From NCBI GenBank assembly GCA_963422415.1, contig OY729430.1, positions 2,604,001 through 2,668,000 of the forward strand: DNA of 64,000 nt. The letters run 5' to 3'. This DNA is from Bin34 sp963422415. GTDB lineage: Bacteria > Chloroflexota > Anaerolineae > Caldilineales > Caldilineaceae. The notes beneath the pieces were generated by a model. The model saw only the letters and a list, made by a program, of their open reading frames with translations. It was not told where the DNA came from and did no database searches. Every line of letters starts with the position of its first letter. Position 1 is the first letter of the stretch. Both the position numbers and the translations under genes were made by a program. This document shows, piece by piece, positions 36,270 through 44,164 of this stretch.

Positions 36270-37365
36270 ACAACTCGGCCGCGTTCCGAAACATGATGCG
36301 ATCTCGTAGATCCCACTCTTCCCCGAGCAGGAACCCGGTCGGTTCATCCCAATCCCAGTGAGGATAGTCGCTGGCAAAGACCAGTACCCGACCCGCATCC
36401 AGCCAGCGCAAGAACGTCCCCAAGTCCTCGTCATCGGGAAGTGTCGGCATGGGCTGTGAACCAAAGCGAATATTGGACTTGAGATACTCACTAGGCAACT
36501 TGCGCACCCAGGGGGTGTAGTCACGTAGACTCATCCAGTCGCTGTCCATGTGCCACATGAGACCAGGCACCCAGAAAACATCATGCTCGATGAACAGGAA
36601 CTTGAAGTCGGGGAACTTCTCAAAAACACCCTCGCAGATCAGGCTGGCCGTATGTGCCATCGCGATCTGGGGTCGGGCCATTCGCATTTCCAAATAATAC
36701 GTCGGAAAGCCCGCCGCAGTGGGAGCTGCAGAGGTTCCGGCGCCTTCGGCGCCAAAGTGGACGCACATGGGCAGATCATTTTCCGCACAGGCTTCGTAGA
36801 CAGGATGATACATGCGATGACCGAAGGGAAAATGCGCCCCGGCCGGCATCAGCGCCTGTACAAATCGGGGATCCGACCCAAGACGCCGAATTTCGGCCGC
36901 AGCTTGGACCGGATCATTGGGAGCGATATGTATCGAGCCGCGCAGACGATCATCCTGTGTCAACCATTGCGCAGCGGTCCAGTCGTTGAACGCCTTACAG
37001 ACAGCGGCGCCGAAATCAAGAGACGGGTGCACGGCATAGGCGTAGGGACCGCCGGTCAGCACCGCCAGATCCAAGTCGTATGCATCCAGATGATATTCAA
37101 TGAGATCATCCGGTCGTGTATTGGGGTTTTCCTCTTTCCCTGTCGCATACCACAGGTCATGACGCGTACCCTTTCCCGGCATATTGGTGTAGCCTACAGC
37201 AGGCGCCATTCCACCAAAATCAGCCATTTGTTCCTGGAACTGCCGTGGCAAATACGGATACAGGACTTCATGGGATGGAGTATTGTGATGGACATCGCAG
37301 TCGATTACGCGCGTTCGCGCTCGCGATTCCAGACTGTTTGTCTGCACGGGAACGGAATTCATCAT
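36247..37365 (-). CDS. Amidohydrolase-2-family metal hydrolase/decarboxylase
   Basis: A 372-residue protein of the amidohydrolase_2 (ACMSD-like) family, whose members hydrolyse or decarboxylate aromatic-type acids. The metal motif is atypical: VIDCDVHHNTPSH near the N-terminus, His in MCVHFGAEG and MAHTASLICEGV, and ASDYPHWDWD near residue 340. ATG 37365 follows AGGAGG by 8 bases; the open frame extends to 37647 but its first 94 residues do not resemble the family. It overlaps the Rieske gene by 23 bases. Together they suggest an oxidative ring-degradation step, which is inferred from pairing only. Confidence 0.85.
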   Translation of the reverse strand: MMNSVPVQTNSLESRARTRVIDCDVHHNTPSHEVLYPYLPRQFQEQMADFGGMAPAVGYTNMPGKGTRHDLWYATGKEENPNTRPDDLIEYHLDAYDLDLAVLTGGPYAYAVHPSLDFGAAVCKAFNDWTAAQWLTQDDRLRGSIHIAPNDPVQAAAEIRRLGSDPRFVQALMPAGAHFPFGHRMYHPVYEACAENDLPMCVHFGAEGAGTSAAPTAAGFPTYYLEMRMARPQIAMAHTASLICEGVFEKFPDFKFLFIEHDVFWVPGLMWHMDSDWMSLRDYTPWVRKLPSEYLKSNIRFGSQPMPTLPDDEDLGTFLRWLDAGRVLVFASDYPHWDWDEPTGFLLGEEWDLRDRIMFRNAAELYGIDSEN

Positions 37366-37776
37366 GCCACGGGCCTCCTGGCCAACTTCAAGGGGATCGG
37401 GGATCTCTGCCACCGGTTCTACCCGCAGAAAGACATCAAGACCAAATGCATGAATTCTTCCCTCTGTCGCCGCTCCTTGTTCCAAGGTGTTCCCGGATTT
37501 GAAGCTTGCCCAATCCAAGATATGGCGAACGGGGTGACCAGTAGCTTGCTCCGAGCATACACTCGTGGTCAATCTGGCCCAAATCGCTTCCTTGCCTCCT
37601 CTGCAGCTTTCTGGGGATAGATATCCTCCTTGAGGTGGATGACGCAATTAGCACCCTCTGTTACACAAAGTGCAACAGAGGCTTTTTTCAATGTCCCACC
37701 GGGATCGTGCTCAGAAATACTTGGCTGCCTAGACAACACGCCCTGTGATGCAATAACACCGGAGTGGTCACACGGC
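37366..37776. other. Intergenic; open but unassigned sequence and an orphan terminator
   Basis: Upstream of the amidohydrolase start the same frame stays open to 37647 but matches nothing I know. A second - strand frame ending at 37569 contains HLKEDIYPQKAAEEARKRFG, which looks protein-like, so a decayed gene is possible. The only clear structural element is the hairpin at 37655-37688. Confidence 0.35.
37655..37688 (+). terminator. Rho-independent-type terminator pointing rightward
   Basis: CCTCTGTT (37655-37662) pairs with AACAGAGG (37674-37681) across an 11-base loop and is followed by C and six Ts (37683-37688). It is oriented for + strand transcripts, but the nearest + strand gene ends 1.9 kb upstream (35717). 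It may stop antisense or read-through RNA running against the - strand genes. Confidence 0.65.
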
Positions 37777-38916
37777 CTAGATATTGGCCTTTGACGAGTC
37801 CAACGCACTGGGTTCTCCAATTCCGTGCCGTTGCAGTAACTCTGAATTGAGGACGTGTCCCAACCCGGGCCTGTTCGGGACTCGAATGTGTCCGTCCACC
37901 ACTTCTTCCGGAGGCTCCAGCAACCCAGCTCGCCACTCCGCCTCGCCCCAGGCGAATTCAAGCAGGGTAAAGGACTGTACACAGGCCGCCACGTGCACGC
38001 TGGCCACCGTGGCCACGGGCCCCGAAGGGTTATGGGGCGCAAATGCCACATTGTGAGCTTCGGCCAGATGACCAATGTGCCATGTCTCCTGAATGCCCCC
38101 GGCATGTTTGACATCCGGCATGATGACATCGGCGGCATCGGCCTGCAGCATTCTGCCAAAGGCTTCCGCGCCAAAGAGGCTCTCCGCCGTGGCCAAGGGC
38201 TGAGGGATGCGTCCTGCCAGTTGGGACAACTCTCCGAGGCGGTCTACCGCGAGGGGTTCCTCGAACCAGAATAGATCCAGTTCGGCCAGAGCCTTGGCCA
38301 CTGCCAGAGCCTCCTTTACATCAAAGCGAGAGTGACAGTCCACGGCGATTTCCACGTCGGGACCCACTGCGGACCGCACGGCTTGCACTCTCGCCAATCC
38401 CTTGCGCCAAGCCGCGGCTTGGCCACTGCGACTGCGGTCCGAAGCCCGCACCTCGTCAAAGGGAGCCAGTTTCACTGCCGTAAACCCTTCCGAAACGGCG
38501 GCGACTGCCGCCCGGACGAAACCGGAGGGCGTACGATCTACGACGTGCCGGTTGATATTGGCATACAGTCGCACCCGATCTCGAATGGGACCACCAAGCA
38601 GGGTACAGATGGATTGGCCCAGCGTTTGTCCCCTTATGTCCTGACACGCCTGCTCGATGGCGCTCCAAGCGGTAGCCCCAATTCTGCCAAGACGTTGCCT
38701 TTGCATGAGACCCCGCAATGCATTGATGCGAGTCGGATCCCTACCCGCCAGTTGCGTTTCCAGATCGGAGACCAAGGCAACGAGTTGGGCATCGTTGCCG
38801 CTGTGACTTGCTTCCCCCAACCCCATCAAACCTTCATCGGTGTCAACGAGCAAAAAGATCCAGTCTCCGCGCTGGTTGACGGAGACTCCTACCGGTCGGA
38901 TGGCGGCAATCCGCAT
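37777..38916 (-). CDS. Enolase-superfamily dehydratase
   Basis: A 379-residue MR/MLE enzyme. Features: Lys in FTAVKLAPFDEV, Asp in AVDCHSRFD, Glu in WFEEPL, Glu in ATAESLFG (usually TGE, here TAE), Asp in MPDVKHAGGI and His in APHNPSGPV. ATG 38916 lies 8 bases after the stop of the D-aminoacylase-type gene and begins RIAAIRPVGVSVNQRG; the open frame starts earlier at 38964. It probably belongs to one - strand unit with the aminoacylase and the alcohol dehydrogenase at 40531. Confidence 0.87.
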   Translation of the reverse strand: MRIAAIRPVGVSVNQRGDWIFLLVDTDEGLMGLGEASHSGNDAQLVALVSDLETQLAGRDPTRINALRGLMQRQRLGRIGATAWSAIEQACQDIRGQTLGQSICTLLGGPIRDRVRLYANINRHVVDRTPSGFVRAAVAAVSEGFTAVKLAPFDEVRASDRSRSGQAAAWRKGLARVQAVRSAVGPDVEIAVDCHSRFDVKEALAVAKALAELDLFWFEEPLAVDRLGELSQLAGRIPQPLATAESLFGAEAFGRMLQADAADVIMPDVKHAGGIQETWHIGHLAEAHNVAFAPHNPSGPVATVASVHVAACVQSFTLLEFAWGEAEWRAGLLEPPEEVVDGHIRVPNRPGLGHVLNSELLQRHGIGEPSALDSSKANI

Positions 38917-38924
38917 GGTGGTTT

Positions 38925-40495
38925 CTACGCGTTGAATTTGAGGGAACGACCCGGGTAGCCACAAGGATCGGATGGAGCTTGCATCAGCTTTCCTTCCGAT
39001 ATCACCGCCGCGCCATTCACCCAGAGATAATCCACTCCCTCGGCCAGCACGGCGGGGTTCCGAAAGCTGTTCCGTTCCTTGAATCGCACAGGATCAATAA
39101 GAGCCATGTCGGCAAACTTGCCTTCCGCCAAGGTTCCTCGATCCCGGATACCGAAGCGAGCCGCGGCCCGGCCCGACATGGCATGCACCGCCTCGGCCAG
39201 AGTCAGCGTCTGCCGGGACACCAAGGAATCCAGGATTCGGGTCGTACTCCCAAACTGGCGGGGATGGACATGACCTCCTTCCTGATAGATGCCATCCGTA
39301 CCCAGTATAAAGGCGGGATGCCGCAGAAAATCTTCTACCAAGTGGTCCTCCCCCCTGTGGAAAATCAGCAGGACAGCCAGATTTTCCTCGATGAGAAAGT
39401 CACAAAGGGCATCTCCCGGAGAAGAGGATGCCGCGTCCACATACTCTTGCAATGAACTTCCCTGCCAATGAGAGTTGGCCTTGCCGGGCACCCAGGCAAT
39501 GCGAGTGCAGGCCAAATCCAGTCTGGATTCGGCCAAGAAGGAGAGGGAATCCCTTACTCGACGCGAACGCAGCGCATGCAAGGCCTGCACGGGACCATGT
39601 TCATACACGCGGTAGGGAGCCAAGTAATTCAACATGGATGATCCGGGCAGGTACGGATAGACATCAAAGGTGAAGTCTACGTCTTGCATAGCCACTGCCG
39701 ATATGTACTCCAGAATCTGGTCGCGCGCTCCGCGCTAGAATTCCCCTTCAAATGGGAAACATGCACCTTGACTCCCGTCTGGCGACCCAGTTCCACCGCC
39801 TCTTGTACGCCCTGCAACGTCCCTTTCTTGTACCGTACGTGGGTAGCATAGAGTCCCCCAGCCGCGGCGATGGGCTCGCAGGCCGACCGCAACTCCTCGG
39901 TAGTGGCAAAGCACTGGGCTATGTAGTCCAGTCCCGTGGAAAGACCGCAAGCCCCTTCCGCCATGGCCTTCTCAAGCCGCAGATTCAACTCCACCTGCTG
40001 AAAATCATCCAATGGCGCGGCTGTCCAGCCTTGTGTCTGTACCCTGACATTGGCGTAGGGAATCTGGGTCAGTACATTCTGGGCATTGCGACCCTCCAAC
40101 AACTCCATGTATTCGGGAATCGATTCCCAGCCCCGGTAATCGCATTGTTCCAACGCGTTGAGAGCTCGCAAGTACAGGATCCACTGATGCGCATTGGCCT
40201 TGGATACTGGAGCATACGAAATGCCATCCGACATGATGACTTCGGTCGTAAAGCCTTGTCGCAACTTGCTTTCAATGAGCGGCGTCTTGAGCAACCACCC
40301 ATCCATATGGGTATGCACATCGATGAAGCCCGGTGTGAGCCACTTGCCGCGCCCATGCACGACTTGACCGCCTGCAACTGGCGGTATGTTGCCAATGGCG
40401 ACAATGCGATCATCCACCAGACCCAGATCGGCTTGGTACGGATCCGATCCCGTACCGTCCACTATGGTTGCGGATTGGATAATGGTGTCAAACAT
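38925..40495 (-). pseudogene. N-acyl-D-amino-acid deacylase (D-aminoacylase) with one frameshift
   Basis: Two adjacent frames together make one D-aminoacylase-family amidohydrolase of about 520 residues. The N-terminal part (40495 down to about 39735) has MFDTIIQSATIVDGTG, metal-site DVHTHMDG and HVSHLKG, then runs to an early stop at 39677. The C-terminal part continues in another frame (ARDQILEYISAVAMQDVDFT, then DVYPYLPGSSMLNYL) through FILGTDGIYQ to GKFADMALIDPVRFKERNSF. The break falls in GC-repeats around 39720-39738 (GGAGCGCGCGAC). With only one lesion and both halves well conserved, it could be a recent mutation, a sequencing error or ribosomal frameshifting. Function would be removal of an N-acyl group from a D-amino acid. 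Confidence 0.8.
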
Positions 40496-40530
40496 GCGGT
40501 TGTGTCCACTAGGTCCAAGGAAGAGGATGC

Positions 40531-41634
40531 CTACACCATTGCCAAGACGCCGCGGGCCACATGACCCGCTTCCATGTCGGCGAAGGCGGTGTCAATCTCC
40601 CGCAAGGGATAGGTCTTCGTAATCAGACTGTCCAAGTTCAGACGACCCCGTTGGTATGCCGCCAGGATACGCGGGATGTCCAGAGAGGTGCGGCTGCTGC
40701 CCACAAAGGAGCCCAGCAACCGCTTTCCTTGAGCCACCAGCTGCGCAGGGGATATGCTCACTTCCGCAAGCAGGCTGTGCATGCCTGCAATGACCGCCGT
40801 ACCTCCCGGCCGGACCGCGGCCAAGGCGGCTCCGATGGTAGTGTCGGATCCTACCGAATCGATGACATAGGCTGGTCCTCCCCTCGTCATTTCCCGCAAG
40901 CCTTCCACCAAGTCGTGCTCCGACACGTTCAATGTGAGGTCAGCCCCCAGTGACTGGGCCATGATCAGTTTCTTGGAATCCAGATCCACCCCAATAATCG
41001 GACTGCAGCCTGCCGCCAAGGCCCCGACCACGGCACAAAGCCCGATTCCACCGCAACCAATCACGGCCAAGGCCTGACCCGGCTGCGCCTGCGCGGTATT
41101 CCACACCGCGCCTGCGCCCGTGATGACGGCGCAACCCACTATGGCCGCCACAGGCTTGGGTATGGCAGGGGAACAAGGAATCACACATTCTTCATGCGCC
41201 ACCATGTAATCGGACATGGTGGCCACTCCAAGACAATGCTTGTACCGGGTCCCGGACAATGACTGAAGTCGTGACTGCCCGTTGGGGAGCAGTCCTTGGA
41301 GCATTGTTGCGGGAAAACGCTGGCAAAGATTGGCCCTGCCCGTCAAACAGGCCTCGCAGTGGTTGCAGGAAGGCAACCAGTTGTATACCACGTGGTCGCC
41401 CACATTGATCCGGGTCACCTCCGCTCCCACTTCCAGCACCACCCCCGCCCCTTCGTGGCCTAACACCATGGGAGGACGAGTGCGCAGTTCGCCACGCATG
41501 GTATGCAAGTCCGAATGACAGACGCCGGCTGCATGATTTTGGACGAGCACTTCAAAAGGTCCTGGCGGTTCCAATTGCATTGTCTCCACCACCACATGAC
41601 CCACTTCCGGCACTGTCACGGCTTCAATCTGCAT
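40531..41634 (-). CDS. Zinc-dependent alcohol dehydrogenase (class III-like MDR)
   Basis: A 367-residue zinc alcohol dehydrogenase. Catalytic zinc ligands are Cys in GVCHSDLH and His-Glu in GHEGAGVV. The structural zinc site is complete: four Cys in CNHCEACLTGRANLC. The coenzyme motif is VIGCGGIGLC with VDLDSKK, indicating NAD(H). It is longer than sugar dehydrogenases and resembles class III/aryl-alcohol types. It is 35 bases upstream of the aminoacylase-type gene on the same strand. The role is oxidation of a primary alcohol or aldehyde adduct; the substrate is not evident. Confidence 0.9.
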   Translation of the reverse strand: MQIEAVTVPEVGHVVVETMQLEPPGPFEVLVQNHAAGVCHSDLHTMRGELRTRPPMVLGHEGAGVVLEVGAEVTRINVGDHVVYNWLPSCNHCEACLTGRANLCQRFPATMLQGLLPNGQSRLQSLSGTRYKHCLGVATMSDYMVAHEECVIPCSPAIPKPVAAIVGCAVITGAGAVWNTAQAQPGQALAVIGCGGIGLCAVVGALAAGCSPIIGVDLDSKKLIMAQSLGADLTLNVSEHDLVEGLREMTRGGPAYVIDSVGSDTTIGAALAAVRPGGTAVIAGMHSLLAEVSISPAQLVAQGKRLLGSFVGSSRTSLDIPRILAAYQRGRLNLDSLITKTYPLREIDTAFADMEAGHVARGVLAMV

Positions 41635-41767
41635 GTCACCTTCGCTTGTACATGGACTAGGGCGTGGCAGGCCAATCGAGATCTGTCATCGATTGATCAC
41701 CTGCTGAAAATATATCATTACCGCTTGAAGGTCTTGACCGCATCCTCTTCTAATTGTGCACAAAAAG

Positions 41768-41795
41768 ACAGCGACCCCGAAATCGGGGCCGCTGT
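41768..41795 (-). terminator. Rho-independent terminator after the small-protein gene
   Basis: ACAGCG-A-CCCCGA pairs with TCGGGG-C-CGCTGT around a 2-base centre, one A/C mismatch. On the - strand it is followed by CTTTTTG. It sits 51 bases past the stop of the small - strand gene at 41847-42047 and 133 bases before the alcohol dehydrogenase start, so it ends the small-gene transcript. Confidence 0.75.
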
Positions 41796-41846
41796 GGGGA
41801 ATTGCGCTGACTTGCGCTCAGTGTTCAGGAAGTCTCGTACACCATA

Positions 41847-42047
41847 CTATGTCCCTACATAGGTGATGCGCCGCGGTGCCTTGAGACGTTGGCCTGATCC
41901 GATCAGCAGGTTTCCAAGGAATTTCCTGAGACCCGACAGGGAGATCAACGAGGCGGGCTGGACGGACCGGAACCGATAAGCCTTTTCGCTCTTGCGAATA
42001 CGCTCCTGGTACATCTCTTGTCCCAACACTATCTCCAAATACGTCAT
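41847..42047 (-). CDS. Small conserved-type protein, LGNLLI motif (copy 1)
   Basis: A 66-residue basic protein starting TYLEIVLGQEMYQERIRKSE and containing LRKFLGNLLIGSGQRLKAPR. Its C-terminal half matches that of the protein encoded at 42699-42899 (SLGNLLISSGRKVKGTG). Two copies in tandem sharing L-G-N-L-L-I-x-S-G-x-x-x-K, each followed by a hairpin on the same strand, argue for real genes. The sequence suggests an amphipathic N-terminal helix and a short hydrophobic segment, perhaps a membrane-surface peptide. I have the impression that similar 60-70-residue proteins are common in Chloroflexota, but this is from memory. Function unknown. Start ATG 42047 follows GGGAGATGATGTGACA. Confidence 0.6.
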   Translation of the reverse strand: MTYLEIVLGQEMYQERIRKSEKAYRFRSVQPASLISLSGLRKFLGNLLIGSGQRLKAPRRITYVGT

Positions 42048-42698
42048 TGTCACATCATCTCCCGATCCGATGCAGAGTTCAACGATAAGAGTATGGGACT
42101 TGCACATTGTATTGGCAGACAAAAGACGTTGCACTGCTGTATGAAATAGAGTGTCCCTGTATCAATTCTGTTGCAATCAGGTCTGGGTGGGTCCGTCGCC
42201 TCTTGGGAGCGGTCCGTTCGTCACAGGTCGTGAAACTGTTTCCGATACCCGCGTGGGTGCGGATGCGCTTGCCTCCGGCGTGGATATCCCGCTCAACGTG
42301 CAGGTCCCTGGGGCAAGAGAGGCAACCATGCGCCCCTCGACACTCTGCCTCGTAGACTGTGTGATGGGCAGCGCCTCCCCTTGGTGGGTCTTTGCCTTGG
42401 AGCGTCTGCACCAAGTTGCAGACGATTCGCCAGTGCAACCAGAAATCTGCGTTGGGCATCCCGACTTCTCAAGACGAGGGGCCACGTCGGACGCGATGGC
42501 CAGGTCAAAACGGAGCGGCTGCCACGGGTTCGTTTCAGGTCTCGGCTCAAGCCTCCCACTCTCACGCGCGCCCCCTTGGCTTTCCAGCGCTGTACTTCCC
42601 CGGGTATTCGTACCCATGCAAAGGCCCCCAACAAGACAATGGCCCCGGTTGTACCAGGGCCATTGCTCTCCATGTGTGCGCATTTCTCACGCAGGGGT
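42048..42698. other. Spacer between the two small-protein genes
   Basis: About 650 bases in which several long frames overlap on both strands (for example 42151-42702 on + and 42177-42683 on -). None has a ribosome binding site or family match, and they contradict one another, so I treat them as chance openings in GC-rich DNA. A hairpin lies at 42637-42665. Confidence 0.45.
42637..42665 (-). terminator. Stem-loop after small-protein copy 2
   Basis: CAATGGCCC (42637-42645) pairs perfectly with GGGCCATTG (42657-42665). Inner GGT/ACC (42647-42649, 42653-42655) extends it after a C/A mismatch. It lies 34 bases past the stop of the - strand gene at 42699. The following bases on that strand are TCTTGTT, a weak T-rich tail. 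Confidence 0.55.
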
Positions 42699-42899
42699 CT
42701 AGGCCCCCGCCCAAGTCACCGCCCCAGTCCCTTTGACCTTGCGGCCGGAACTTATCAAAAGGTTGCCGAGAGAAACACGCAGTCGGGATACGGGCTTGAC
42801 ACTCTGCACGGGAAGTTCCCGCAAATGCTGTTTCTGCTCCACCTTCTGGAGACGGGACAAAAACCATTGCTGCCATAGCAGCAAATTTAGATCGTTCAT
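42699..42899 (-). CDS. Small conserved-type protein, LGNLLI motif (copy 2)
   Basis: A 66-residue protein beginning NDLNLLLWQQWFLSRLQKVE and continuing QKQHLREL. The C-terminal part is RLRVSLGNLLISSGRKVKGT. ATG 42899 follows GACGAGTGATGTT; the frame opens earlier at 42971. It resembles copy 1 (41847-42047) in size and in the LGNLLI-x-SG-x-x-x-K block, and is likewise followed by a stem-loop. It is 120 bases downstream of the degenerate response regulator on the same strand. No function can be assigned. Confidence 0.6.
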   Translation of the reverse strand: MNDLNLLLWQQWFLSRLQKVEQKQHLRELPVQSVKPVSRLRVSLGNLLISSGRKVKGTGAVTWAGA

Positions 42900-43019
42900 A
42901 ACATCACTCGTCAAATCCATGTAAACCCATCGTATGGAGTATGGATTTCCAAAATGACAAAGGCGGCGCAATGGCGTACCAGTTCCGTCGCAACGGAGCC
43001 TTGGGCGTAGCAGGTTGGT

Positions 43020-43727
43020 TCAATGGGACTTGGCTTCGGTCAAGAGGGGTTCCGTGTGGAACCGGTACCCCATACCGGGAATGTTCTCGATAAAATGGAG
43101 TGGATTTTCCCCCGACTCGATCTTGCGTCTCAGCCTTGAAACGAGTCCCCGCACCAAGTCCCGGTCTCCGCCGTCACTGTAGCCCCAGACTCGGTCGGCA
43201 ATGGAGTCGGTCGTCACCACGCTGTTGGGGTTGGTCATAAGCAGATAGAGCAAGCGGAATTCCAGCTGCGTAAGCCGAACGGGATCGGCCTTGGCCACGG
43301 TCACTGTCCGGTCCGTCGTGTCCAAGGTGATGTCGATCATTTCAATCTTGTTCAAGACCGTGTTGGGCACCGAAGACGAGATGCGCATCAGCACCTTCAC
43401 ATAGTTGGCCAGGAGACGCAGGGAAACCGGACGATCCAAGACCAGATCCGCGCCTTCTTCCAGCAGCATGCACTCCTGCGTATCCGGTAGGTGTTCGTTC
43501 ATGACCAGGATTGGAGCTTGGGTCTGGCTTCGTACAACCTGCACGTCCTCCCAAGGGATTTCATCTCGATTCCATGCCAGAATTACAATGTCAGCCGGAT
43601 CTTGTTGCCAGTCCTCCATTCTTTGTGCCAGAGAGGTAGCCGCTTCCACGGCCAAGCCAAACTCCCGCAGAGCCACGCTGATAATGCGTCCTTCCGTGGG
43701 ATCGTCTGCAAACACAACAATACTCAT
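43020..43727 (-). CDS. OmpR/PhoB-type response regulator with degenerate receiver
   Basis: A 235-residue protein with a receiver-like N-terminal domain (about 1-118) and a winged-helix DNA-binding domain (about 135-230) containing LTQLEFRLLYLLMTNPNSVV, RVWGYSD and RLRRKIESGENPLHFIENI, a normal PhoB-class effector. The acidic pair is present (Asp8, Asp9 in VVFADDP). The phosphoacceptor Asp is missing: the third strand ends DIVILAWN with Ala51 at that place. The conserved Lys near residue 105 is Arg (GADLVLDRPVS). It is thus probably phosphorylation-independent. No histidine kinase is adjacent. ATG 43727 is chosen for the normal N-terminus SIVVFADDPTEG. Confidence 0.85.
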   Translation of the reverse strand: MSIVVFADDPTEGRIISVALREFGLAVEAATSLAQRMEDWQQDPADIVILAWNRDEIPWEDVQVVRSQTQAPILVMNEHLPDTQECMLLEEGADLVLDRPVSLRLLANYVKVLMRISSSVPNTVLNKIEMIDITLDTTDRTVTVAKADPVRLTQLEFRLLYLLMTNPNSVVTTDSIADRVWGYSDGGDRDLVRGLVSRLRRKIESGENPLHFIENIPGMGYRFHTEPLLTEAKSH

Positions 43728-44164
43728 TTGAATCCTTGCATGCCTCCCGCAGGCTTTTTCTTGCCGTAGTAGTATAGGAACCATTCGCGAAATGGTGGCC
43801 TTTTCGCTCGAATGATAGAAGACTAGGGCTCCACACAAGCAGTACAGGAGACAGACCATCCGTTGTGCGAATGGTCGTGGCGGCCGGCGTTGGGTCTGGT
43901 TGCGTCCCAGGAATTCGGTGAACAGGGGATTTCATCCCGACATTGCGGATCCCACGAGACCTACCCCACATTCCTTGGCTGCATCGCGCGACATCCGCAA
44001 AATCGTCTGAATGGAGTATGACAATGACTTGGCCTACACCCACATGGCCCAGAAATCCATGCAGCGCTGGATCCCACGAAACGAGCGGTAGGGCACGATA
44101 TAGCACAACACCCACCTATCCGCGGACATGGCGGCGGGCAGCTTTCCGGGCTGGATGATGGAGA
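43728..44164. other. Intergenic, nothing supportable
   Basis: About 440 bases between two - strand genes. Overlapping frames on both strands carry no start signal or domain. It probably contains the promoter of the regulator gene, but no -35/-10 pair stands out. Confidence 0.4.

Noticed and set aside
37366..37647. N-terminal extension of the amidohydrolase frame
   Set aside because: ATG 37365 has a good AGGAGG site and the normal family N-terminus; the extension has no homology and is treated as upstream DNA.
42151..42702. Long + strand frame between the two small proteins
   Set aside because: Conflicts with equally long frames on the other strand (42177-42683), lacks a start signal and shows no family features.
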